This document shows positions 1 to 5,061 of a stretch of DNA of 5,061 nucleotides, in pieces (the first letter of the stretch is position 1; the number at the start of each line of letters is the position of its first letter). The notes below the pieces were generated by a model, which was not told where the DNA came from, searched no databases, and saw nothing but the letters and a program-made list of their open reading frames with translations. Position numbers and translations under genes: made by a program. Source of the DNA: Candidatus Poseidoniaceae archaeon (GTDB taxonomy: Archaea > Thermoplasmatota > Poseidoniia > Poseidoniales > Poseidoniaceae); contig JAQXFL010000092.1 in assembly GCA_029250345.1 (NCBI GenBank), positions 1 through 5,061 of the forward strand, given 5' to 3'.

Positions 1-753
1 GAACCGATTCAACGGATTGTGAGCATCGGCGCTCCACTCGAGTTGATGGCTTGGAAGTCCCCATTTTTGCGTCGGAGACTCAGTTCTATTACCGAGCGTT
101 GGTACATCAGCGATACCGAAGTTAATCACATCGCCCACACCTTGGCGCGTAAGGCAGCAACCGATGTTGTCTTGCCCACACACTGGGATGAGGATCTCGA
201 TGGTGGTTTCTTGTCCAGCCTTGACGGATTCCGCTTGCATCGACTCGATGGATTGCATGGGCATGTTCACCTGCGCCCAGCCCAGCGCCCATCTTCAGTC
301 AGTCAACCTCCTCGTGTTCTTGTTCGTCGACTCCTTGGAAACGGGGTACACGACAGCGATGAGCTGCTTGCTTTTCCGGATGACTTACTCGACGGCCTAC
401 AAGTTACATCAGCCGATGAGGAGCGTTATTCAGGCGATGTATGGTCTCTTGACCGTCAGCTTGCAGCCCACGATGCAGTCATCACTCAATCGGTGACGCT
501 TGCCAGCGAGGCAGCGTTGCTTGGGACTCCAACACTTCTGCTCTCCAAAGCAGAGCGAGGTTTCCTTGAACGGCTTGAGGCTGAGGGCCATCCGTTGTTC
601 CGTTGGAAGAAGGTCTGTGAAGGGGATGAATGGAAGAACTTGCATGCACAGTTCCTCACTGGAATTCATTTGACCGATGCATTGGAGCCTGAGGAATGGC
701 CAAACACACGCCGGCAACTCGCAGAACTGTTGAAAGCAGAACTCATTGATTGA
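1..753 (+). CDS. DUF354 family glycosyltransferase-like protein, 5' end missing
   Basis: The frame is open from the first base, so the gene begins before the window; the GTG at 19 lies inside a conserved stretch (EPIQRI-VSIGAPLEL) and is not a credible start. The 250 visible residues match the second half of the DUF354 family (usually about 330-350 aa, GT-B / UDP-GlcNAc 2-epimerase-like fold). Landmarks are the SIGAPLEL turn (residues 8-15), YISDTEVNHIAHTLARKA (35-52) followed by TDVVLPTHW (54-62), the DGLHGHVHLRP segment (83-93), and a C-terminal TQSVTLASEAALLGTPTLLL (162-181), which resembles the nucleotide-sugar end of GT-B enzymes. The family has no firmly assigned reaction, so donor and acceptor are unknown; a cytoplasmic role in glycan or glycolipid synthesis is inference. 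It converges on the Nudix gene with an 11-bp overlap at 743-753 and leaves no room for an intergenic terminator. Confidence 0.8.
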   Translation, partial: EPIQRIVSIGAPLELMAWKSPFLRRRLSSITERWYISDTEVNHIAHTLARKAATDVVLPTHWDEDLDGGFLSSLDGFRLHRLDGLHGHVHLRPAQRPSSVSQPPRVLVRRLLGNGVHDSDELLAFPDDLLDGLQVTSADEERYSGDVWSLDRQLAAHDAVITQSVTLASEAALLGTPTLLLSKAERGFLERLEAEGHPLFRWKKVCEGDEWKNLHAQFLTGIHLTDALEPEEWPNTRRQLAELLKAELID

Positions 754-1174
754 GCCAATTTTTCAAGATGGTGAGATGATCGCCAGCGAATTCAACTTCG
801 CCGGATAGAAGCGTTTCAATTGGCCAGAAACGAGCATCAGCAGCGTCATCACCGGCAAGTGGTTGTTGATGCTCATCGACTTGAATTTCATAGACGATGC
901 TTACGATGTGCTTGCGAGGGTCACGTTGGGGGTCACCCATAACCATCAGGAGTTTTGCGTTTGAGCCATCCATTCCAGTTTCTTCCTTGAGTTCACGTAG
1001 AGCAGCATGCATTGGGTCTTCATCGCGTTCAACAAATCCGCCGGGGAACGCCCATGCTCCTGCCATAGGAGGGAACTTACGCTGAATGAGCAAGATTTCA
1101 TCGCCTCTACGTACTGCAGAATCAGCGGCAAGAGCAGGGTTTAGCCACCCGTTGCATTCGTCGCATACGACCAT
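743..1174 (-). CDS. Nudix hydrolase, ADP-ribose pyrophosphatase-like, with a single CxxC knuckle
   Basis: A 143-aa protein with a perfect Nudix box, G46-x5-E52-x7-R60-E61-L62-x-E64-E65-x-G67-M68, which binds Mg2+ and cleaves nucleoside diphosphate linked to another group. After the box, MGDPQRDPRKHIVSIVYEI (79-97) resembles the DPxRDPRxHxVSxVY segment of archaeal ADP-ribose pyrophosphatases, so ADP-ribose or a related NDP-sugar is the likely substrate (inference). The N-terminus carries one CxxC (C4, C7) followed by NP, like the last knuckle of the zinc ribbon found in front of some Nudix domains; the first knuckle is absent. The ATG at 1174 is chosen because GGAGAG lies 7 nt upstream; the open frame continues to 1462 but only as a shadow of uppS. 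It begins 4 nt after the uppS stop and is probably co-transcribed and translationally coupled with it. Its end overlaps the convergent DUF354 gene. Confidence 0.9.
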   Translation of the reverse strand: MVVCDECNGWLNPALAADSAVRRGDEILLIQRKFPPMAGAWAFPGGFVERDEDPMHAALRELKEETGMDGSNAKLLMVMGDPQRDPRKHIVSIVYEIQVDEHQQPLAGDDAADARFWPIETLLSGEVEFAGDHLTILKNWLNQ

Positions 1175-1178
1175 ACAA

Positions 1179-1958
1179 TTACTCTCCAAACCGTCGACGT
1201 CGTTCTTGGAACGTTCGAATCGCTTTGAGCAAATCTTTCTTTTGGAACGACGGCCAAAACACATCAGAGAAATACAATTCGGAGTACGCCATTTGCCACA
1301 ACAAAAAGTTGGATATGCGTTCTTCGCCACTGGTTCGAATAACCAAGTCTGGGTCGGGCATGTCACCGGTGTACAATCGCTTTGAAACAGCCTTTTCATC
1401 AATATGTTCGAGTTCAAGGCCGCCAGCGGCATGCTCTTCAGCAATCGAGCGTATGGCGTCAATCATTTCTTCTCTGCTGCCGTATGCAAGGCATACTGTG
1501 AATACAAAATCGTTGTAGTCCGCCGTCTTCGCTTCGGCATAGTCAATGGCATCATTGACGCTTTTCGGCAGAAGTTCGCGACGGCCAATGACCTGAACTT
1601 TGACCTTGTTTTCGTGAATCCTAGGGTCGTCTGCGATTTCACGTAGGCCTTCATTGTACAGTTTGAACAGTGTTTTGAGTTCTTTTTCAGGGCGGTTCAA
1701 GTTTTCAGTGGATAGGGCGTAAACGGTCAGCCAAGGAATGCCAATTTCCAGCGTCCAGTCAAGAACTCGTTCAAGCTTTTCTTTTCCGATGCGGTGACCA
1801 ATACCTGTTGCAAAGTTGCTCTTCCAAGCAAAGCGACGGTTTCCATCCATGATGATGGCGAGATGTTGAACTTTGACATCGTGTTCGAGAACTTCCCGTA
1901 GAAGTTTTGACTCAACCGCATGGCCAAGTACATCTCCCATCCGTTCCGAGATACCCAT
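1179..1958 (-). CDS. uppS: Archaeal cis-prenyltransferase (polyprenyl / undecaprenyl diphosphate synthase family)
   Basis: A 259-aa cytosolic or membrane-peripheral enzyme that adds isopentenyl diphosphate units in cis to an allylic primer, making the long polyprenyl diphosphate that becomes the glycosyl carrier lipid (dolichol-type in archaea). All family motifs are present: HLAIIMDGNRRFA (33-45; catalytic D38, matching E. coli D26), GHRIG (54-58; H55 matching H43), YALSTENLNRP (80-90; N86, R89), AYGSREEM (158-165), and DLVIRTSGEERISNFLLWQ (204-222; R208, R214, S216), with E227 matching E. coli E213. The GNRR form is typical of archaeal and eukaryotic members, where E. coli has GNGR. By hand alignment, E. 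coli R39 corresponds to T51. The start at 1958 is preferred because GGAGG stands 7 nt upstream; an in-frame ATG at 1991 would add 11 residues (270 aa) but has only a poorly placed upstream purine stretch. It is first gene of a pair with the Nudix gene. Confidence 0.95.
   Translation of the reverse strand: MGISERMGDVLGHAVESKLLREVLEHDVKVQHLAIIMDGNRRFAWKSNFATGIGHRIGKEKLERVLDWTLEIGIPWLTVYALSTENLNRPEKELKTLFKLYNEGLREIADDPRIHENKVKVQVIGRRELLPKSVNDAIDYAEAKTADYNDFVFTVCLAYGSREEMIDAIRSIAEEHAAGGLELEHIDEKAVSKRLYTGDMPDPDLVIRTSGEERISNFLLWQMAYSELYFSDVFWPSFQKKDLLKAIRTFQERRRRFGE
1182..1187 (-). promoter_or_regulatory. Shine-Dalgarno site of the Nudix gene, inside the uppS 3' end
   Basis: The minus-strand GGAGAG is formed by the last two sense codons of uppS (Gly-Glu), followed by the TAA stop and the Nudix ATG at 1174, a 7-nt spacer. 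Ribosomes finishing uppS would sit on this site, which suits translational coupling or reinitiation. Confidence 0.7.
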
Positions 1959-1965
1959 GTCACCG

Positions 1966-1970
1966 CCTCC
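1966..1970 (-). promoter_or_regulatory. Shine-Dalgarno site deciding the uppS start
   Basis: On the minus strand GGAGG is followed by a 7-nt spacer and the ATG at 1958. This good match and spacing favour the 259-aa protein over the 270-aa version starting at 1991, within whose coding region the site would otherwise lie. It also implies that the uppS mRNA has a leader and is not leaderless. Confidence 0.75.
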
Positions 1971-1987
1971 ATACTTGCGTAACGCAC

Positions 1988-2005
1988 ACATCGTATGATG
2001 TCATC
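1988..2005. repeat. Overlapping CATC/GATG dyads upstream of uppS, possible operator
   Basis: The plus-strand sequence ACATC-gtat-GATGT (1988-2001) is a 5-bp inverted repeat, and its right arm shares bases with a second small palindrome GATG-t-CATC (1997-2005). It lies about 30-47 bp upstream of the uppS ATG, where a promoter or regulator site would be expected. The arms are short and could occur by chance; no known regulator is recognised. Confidence 0.25.
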
Positions 2006-2064
2006 CCCTGCGAAGCCTCTTTTGGAAAGGCGAGACTTGAGAACCCCCACCCCTTCGCACAAAC

Positions 2065-3243
2065 ATGGACGAACCAGCATGGTGGCCTTCAGGCATCGCG
2101 CTCTCATCCATCGATGAGGCGGTATCCGAAGGAACGGTACGCACTTCGTTTGGAAAAACCACAGTGTGGGATTTCGAACCGTATCTTCAACCCAACCACT
2201 GGAACTCTTCGTTTGAACTTGGCGTGCAATGGGGTGATTGGGACTTTGAAGTTCAAACCGTTGAGGTTCATTCGGTGAGCAAAAACGGTCTTCTTGTCGT
2301 CCTGAACGACGCATATACCGCATCCATTCTCCCGTTTGGAGTTGGCGACGATGTCTCAAGATTGTCCCGCTACGAACCTTGGAACAGCGCACTCTTGGGG
2401 CAGTCTTTGTTACTCCCCATTGCCGGATGGGCGGTTGATGGAAACGATAGAATCTTGATCTATCCACGGTATGAACTCAAGCCATTCGACGGGCAGACAT
2501 CAACGGTGATGGACTTGACCCGAATGATTGGAGGTATTCACAGCGCTTTCGTTGGCTTTTCAACTCCAAACACTGAACGCCGATGGAACGACCGGTTGAA
2601 AGCGATTGAAGACCAATTGAAAACCAAAACGATGTGGCGCGCACCGCATGCCAATGCAACCGTGGGTTTGCCTCGGCTGCATCTCTCCATTGATTCTCTA
2701 ACTGAGATTGATGGGGTACTCAATTTTGTTCCGATGTCACGCTCGCTTGCAGAACACCTGCTTTGTGAGCAGGACCGTCTTCCATCATTGGCGACCCTCA
2801 TGATGCTCGAGCATCAGTGGGCCAGAAGGGATGGTTTGAGCGAACAGCAGCGTCAAGAATTGCTGGAAACATGGGGGAAGTCTGTACCTGTTGAATGGTC
2901 CAGCCGTGCAGCTCTGTCGACCGTTCGCGGTGGAGCGTGGGTATGGCGATACCATGCAACTCTTCTCGAGTTGGCTCAGGCGACTGCCTTTGCTGAGACT
3001 GCAATCAAAGAGGATTGCCAGAAATGGTTGCGCGATGTATCTCGTCTCCAAGCACATTTGGGTACTTTGCGAATGTGGAAGTCGGGCCAATGGGTAGGCT
3101 TCACCGGTCTTGCAGTTGCCTTTTTTTCGTACCGTTTGGACTCGTTCTCGCCTCAGCAAAGTCTTGCTTTAGCCGTGCTGAGTTTTGGAGTGGTTGTGGC
3201 ATCCAATGCCGTGTATCGGCTCAAAGACCCGAAGGCATTCTAA
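2065..3243 (+). CDS. Unrecognised protein with C-terminal two-helix membrane anchor; possible degenerate kinase/APH-like domain
   Basis: A 392-aa protein I do not recognise. The ATG at 2065 is the first start after an in-frame stop at 2038; there is no Shine-Dalgarno sequence. Residues 1-335 are soluble and rich in Trp, ending in two hydrophobic segments at about 341-357 and 366-384, with basic residues before the first (R336, K339) and after the second (R385, K387, K390), so a hairpin with both termini in the cytoplasm is likely. The soluble part has an order of elements reminiscent of the aminoglycoside phosphotransferase / kinase fold: a beta-rich start, RILIYPRYELKP (129-140) like a hinge strand, DLTRMIGGIHSAF (150-162) like the helix before the catalytic loop, and PRLHLSIDS...IDGVLNFV (203-222) where a catalytic loop would be. 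The HGD catalytic Asp and the metal-binding IDF Asp are not visible, so any such domain would be inactive. This resemblance is weak and by eye only. Its stop abuts the convergent mscS stop with no gap. Confidence 0.85.
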   Translation: MDEPAWWPSGIALSSIDEAVSEGTVRTSFGKTTVWDFEPYLQPNHWNSSFELGVQWGDWDFEVQTVEVHSVSKNGLLVVLNDAYTASILPFGVGDDVSRLSRYEPWNSALLGQSLLLPIAGWAVDGNDRILIYPRYELKPFDGQTSTVMDLTRMIGGIHSAFVGFSTPNTERRWNDRLKAIEDQLKTKTMWRAPHANATVGLPRLHLSIDSLTEIDGVLNFVPMSRSLAEHLLCEQDRLPSLATLMMLEHQWARRDGLSEQQRQELLETWGKSVPVEWSSRAALSTVRGGAWVWRYHATLLELAQATAFAETAIKEDCQKWLRDVSRLQAHLGTLRMWKSGQWVGFTGLAVAFFSYRLDSFSPQQSLALAVLSFGVVVASNAVYRLKDPKAF

Positions 3244-4353
3244 TCAAGCGTTCAACATCATCCGTGCATCGAAGAACTTCAGGTTCTTCGCTTTGGCGAG
3301 TTGCATCAAACCGAGCAGGAAGGATTCCTTTGCTTCCCGTTCAGGTGCGCCACCGGCCACATCCCAGTACAGGTTGAGCGACAGGTCGAGCGATTGAGCG
3401 GAGAGATTCGATACTTGGCACCACGAACTTTCGTGTTTGACGGTGACGGCAGAGGAGGTGATGAGTTCCATCACGCCATCACAAAACGCAGCGACATCGT
3501 CTGGGTTCGAGTTGAGATCCAAGTGAAGCAACGATTGCCATCGGCGCCAACGTCGCTTGCCGAAGTTCTCGATTGGAGTGTTGACCAAGTTGGCGTTCGG
3601 CACGGTTACCACCGTGTCCGCAGCAGTTCGAATGAGGGTTGTGCGAAGACTGATTTCCATGACTTCACCCTCGACAGAATCGACGATGACCCAGTCGCCA
3701 ACCTTGAACGGTCGATCGAGGAGTACGGTTGTTGCTCCGAACAGATTGGATATCGTGTCTTTTGCAGCAAGGGCAAGAGCCAGACCGGAAATACCCAATC
3801 CAGCAATTAAGGAGGTGAGATTGAAGCCCAATGCATCAGCGATGAAGACTGCTCCCAAGGCAATAATAAGGAATCGCAAAAGGCTCTCTACTGCTGAAAT
3901 GAGGGTTTTTTCTGAACCGTCAAGCTCATCGTCTTTGTCGAACATTTCGACAACATCTTGAACGATGGCCACCAAGCGGAAGGCCCATACAACGAGCGAT
4001 AAAGCGAAGATGAATTGAAGCAGATTCGGGAGTAAATCTTGCAGTACGTTCGGGAGAATGAAAGCGTTGTCCTCCTCCAGATGGAGCTTAATGAGGGCAT
4101 TGAGGATATACAGCGTAATCCCGGCGCCAGCAGCGGTTCCGAGTGCCTTGTCCGAGTCTTTGACCGTCTTCGACTGGATAGAGTCTGAAGGAATAATTTT
4201 TTTCAGTGCTCTTGGCGCAAGCCACATGGTGACAAATCGAGCGATGACACCAATCAACAGAAGCCCTGCTAACAAGGCGATAGTGAGGTAATTGAGTCCT
4301 AACATTTGGTCCATCCAGACTGAATCCGCTTCAGGTGTGAGGAAGTTGCTCAT
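3244..4353 (-). CDS. mscS: MscS family small-conductance mechanosensitive channel
   Basis: A 369-aa membrane protein that opens under membrane tension to release solutes during hypo-osmotic shock, acting as a homo-oligomer (heptamer in E. coli). Hydrophobic segments lie at about 21-45, 72-91, 109-131 and 154-176, followed by the pore helix at about 181-208 with the Gly/Ala/Leu-rich SLIAGLGISGLALALAAKD (181-199). The hallmark beta domain follows: LLDRPFKVGDWVIVDSVEG (211-229), the E-V-x-E-I-S-L-R-T-T-x-I-R-T region (230-243), and VTVPNANLVNTPIENF (249-264). The C-terminal alpha/beta domain runs to the end and closes with a short FFDARMML tail. E. coli MscS has three helices in 286 aa; here there are about five, as in many larger homologues. 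The ATG at 4353 is preceded by a weak GGATGG. A perfect 8-bp inverted repeat stands 7 nt upstream. It ends base-to-base against the convergent unknown gene. Confidence 0.93.
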   Translation of the reverse strand: MSNFLTPEADSVWMDQMLGLNYLTIALLAGLLLIGVIARFVTMWLAPRALKKIIPSDSIQSKTVKDSDKALGTAAGAGITLYILNALIKLHLEEDNAFILPNVLQDLLPNLLQFIFALSLVVWAFRLVAIVQDVVEMFDKDDELDGSEKTLISAVESLLRFLIIALGAVFIADALGFNLTSLIAGLGISGLALALAAKDTISNLFGATTVLLDRPFKVGDWVIVDSVEGEVMEISLRTTLIRTAADTVVTVPNANLVNTPIENFGKRRWRRWQSLLHLDLNSNPDDVAAFCDGVMELITSSAVTVKHESSWCQVSNLSAQSLDLSLNLYWDVAGGAPEREAKESFLLGLMQLAKAKNLKFFDARMMLNA

Positions 4354-4360
4354 AGTCCAT

Positions 4361-4380
4361 CCAATAGGTGCTCCTATTGG
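4361..4380. repeat. Perfect 8-bp inverted repeat CCAATAGG-tgct-CCTATTGG next to the mscS start
   Basis: The arms 4361-4368 and 4373-4380 are exact reverse complements around a 4-nt centre. The site lies 7 bp before the mscS ATG (minus strand) and 87 bp before the carboxypeptidase ATG. It could be a two-fold operator for a dimeric regulator, or, if transcribed, an RNA hairpin close to the mscS ribosome site. It lacks a following T-run on either strand, so it is not a typical terminator. Confidence 0.6.
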
Positions 4381-4398
4381 TCACTTCCGCTTGTTTCC

Positions 4399-4415
4399 TG
4401 TCCCCTACGGGGACA
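4399..4415. repeat. GC-rich perfect hairpin TGTCCCC-tac-GGGGACA in the divergent region
   Basis: Arms 4399-4405 and 4409-4415 pair perfectly over 7 bp around a 3-nt loop. It sits 52 bp before the carboxypeptidase start and 45 bp before the mscS start, so it may be in either leader or be a protein-binding dyad. There is no T-run after it, which argues against an intrinsic terminator. Confidence 0.55.
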
Positions 4416-4467
4416 AGCGAGGCCGCGAACGCTTCAAGAAGGCGAGCCGACTGGGTTACACGATACC

Positions 4468-5061
4468 ATGATACAAAACGGCAAGGTTCTTCGCACCCGC
4501 CCATCGTTTGGAGTCCTCATTGTACTCCCACTGTTGTTGTCTCTTTTCGCACCCGTTGCGAATGCTGACTTTGCTCAAGAAGAGCCAACTGGAACCGAAC
4601 CAGGAGACATTTGGTCTGACGATTACAACAACATGATTTTCCCGTGGGCTTCAGAAGATGAGCGTATTTTACAGTTTAAGGAATACCACACTTACGATAC
4701 GATGAAGACACGCATGCTGCGTTTGGCCGAAGACAACCCCGACATTTTCCAGTTCCATGAAGGCATGAACGGAGGTACAAATGCACGTGGTGAAGAAGTC
4801 ACAGCCGATGCTTACGAAGGTTGGTATTACGGTCACGCATCCCCTTGGCTGAAAATTACTGGCGATGTCCAAGACGGTGAATACAATCCCTTTGTCGGCG
4901 ATACCGGCAATTACGCTGATCGTCGCGATGTGATGATTGTTGGCAATCACCACGCACGTGAGTGGATGTCCTACACGGTGACAATCATGCAGATGGAAGT
5001 CATTGCCTTTTCCTACAACAACATCGGGTATGACAACGACGGTGATGGCCTCATTGACGAA
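4468..5061 (+). CDS. Secreted M14 family zinc carboxypeptidase, 3' end missing
   Basis: The first 198 residues of an exported metallocarboxypeptidase, open to the window edge. A signal peptide is clear: basic start (K6, R9, R11), hydrophobic core VLIVLPLLLSLFAPV (16-30) and an ANA signal-peptidase site, with cleavage likely after A33. The mature part has the family's early YHTYDTMKTRMLRLAEDNPD (73-92) and then the zinc motif in GNHHAREWMS (159-168), where H162 and E165 are the first two zinc ligands (HxxE); the third His and the catalytic Glu lie beyond the edge. It ends in YDNDGDGLIDE (188-198), an Asp-rich loop like calcium-binding DxDxDG motifs, probably an insertion in the peptidase domain. 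It would trim C-terminal residues from extracellular peptides, fitting a protein-degrading lifestyle. The ATG at 4468 is the only ATG in frame that keeps the whole signal peptide, though the frame is open upstream and no Shine-Dalgarno sequence is present. Confidence 0.9.
   Translation, partial: MIQNGKVLRTRPSFGVLIVLPLLLSLFAPVANADFAQEEPTGTEPGDIWSDDYNNMIFPWASEDERILQFKEYHTYDTMKTRMLRLAEDNPDIFQFHEGMNGGTNARGEEVTADAYEGWYYGHASPWLKITGDVQDGEYNPFVGDTGNYADRRDVMIVGNHHAREWMSYTVTIMQMEVIAFSYNNIGYDNDGDGLIDE

Larger units (their letters stand above)
1959..2064. promoter_or_regulatory. Divergent promoter region between uppS and the unknown 2065 gene
   Basis: This 106-bp gap must hold the promoters for both flanking genes. 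No convincing archaeal TATA box (AT-rich octamer) stands out on either strand. On the plus side the ATG at 2065 has no Shine-Dalgarno sequence (the preceding bases are C-rich), so that gene may be leaderless or weakly initiated. On the minus side the uppS ribosome site and a CATC/GATG dyad (1988-2005) are the only visible elements. The assignment rests on layout rather than on recognised promoter motifs. Confidence 0.45.
4354..4467. promoter_or_regulatory. Divergent region between mscS and the M14 carboxypeptidase
   Basis: A 114-bp gap that must carry the start signals of both flanking genes. It contains two perfect inverted repeats (4361-4380 and 4399-4415) but no obvious AT-rich TATA box. 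There is no Shine-Dalgarno sequence in front of the carboxypeptidase ATG at 4468. The half nearest the carboxypeptidase is GC-rich; I see no tRNA or other RNA gene in it. Confidence 0.45.

Noticed and set aside
1175..1462. The N-terminal 96-codon extension of the Nudix frame up to 1462.
   Set aside because: It lies entirely within uppS in another frame, has no Nudix-family similarity, and a good ribosome site marks the ATG at 1174.
1727..2467. A 246-codon minus-strand frame spanning the uppS start and the first part of the unknown gene.
   Set aside because: It runs across two better supported genes and their promoter gap, has low-complexity Arg/Ser/Cys-rich composition, and shows no motif; it is a shadow frame.
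4334..4360. A 9-codon minus-strand reading frame (ATG at 4360) overlapping the mscS start out of frame, with AGGAG about 10 nt upstream in the dyad loop, as a leader peptide.
   Set aside because: It is very short, the spacing is long, and there is no regulatory codon run; chance is the simpler explanation without conservation.
4399..4415. Reading the GC-rich hairpin as an intrinsic terminator.
   Set aside because: No T-run follows on either strand and it lies upstream of two divergent genes, not downstream of any.
4354..4467. A tRNA or small RNA gene in the divergent gap.
   Set aside because: No cloverleaf arms or GTTCRA-type T-loop signature can be found; only the two short hairpins are present.
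1..5061. A defence, mobile or CRISPR system across the window.
   Set aside because: There are no regularly spaced repeats, transposase, integrase, toxin-antitoxin or nuclease motifs; the recognisable genes are housekeeping or envelope functions.

Overview
The window looks like chromosomal DNA of a planktonic euryarchaeon, most likely a Marine Group II archaeon (Candidatus Poseidoniales); I put this at about 0.65. The reasons are an archaeal-type cis-prenyltransferase (with a GNRR rather than GNGR active-site loop), a DUF354 protein of the kind common in archaea, an archaeal-like ADP-ribose-type Nudix enzyme, a secreted M14 carboxypeptidase carrying an Asp-rich calcium-type loop, very compact spacing, no recognisable bacterial -35/-10 promoters and roughly even base composition. 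No RNA gene, insertion sequence, CRISPR array or phage gene was seen.

Layout. 1-753 (+) is the C-terminal part of a DUF354 glycosyltransferase-like protein whose start lies off the left edge. It overlaps tail-to-tail by 11 bp with a two-gene minus-strand unit: uppS (cis-prenyl diphosphate synthase, 1958 down to 1179), then a Nudix hydrolase (1174 down to 743) that starts 4 nt after the uppS stop. A 106-bp divergent gap separates uppS from an unrecognised plus-strand gene (2065-3243), which encodes a soluble domain with faint kinase/APH-like landmarks and two C-terminal membrane helices. Its stop codon directly abuts the stop codon of a minus-strand MscS-type mechanosensitive channel gene (4353 down to 3244). 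A second divergent gap (4354-4467) with two perfect inverted repeats leads to a plus-strand secreted M14 zinc carboxypeptidase (4468 to the right edge), cut off shortly after the HxxE zinc motif.

How the genes relate. UppS would make the long polyprenyl carrier lipid used in archaeal surface glycosylation, and the DUF354 protein has a GT-B-like glycosyltransferase look, so both may touch envelope glycan chemistry, though they are convergent and not co-transcribed. MscS (osmotic release) and the exported carboxypeptidase (external peptide degradation) are also envelope-related. Beyond the uppS-Nudix pair there is no evidence that the genes form one system. I see no clear new defence or mobile system here; the most open items are the unknown 392-aa membrane-anchored protein and the two dyads between mscS and the carboxypeptidase.
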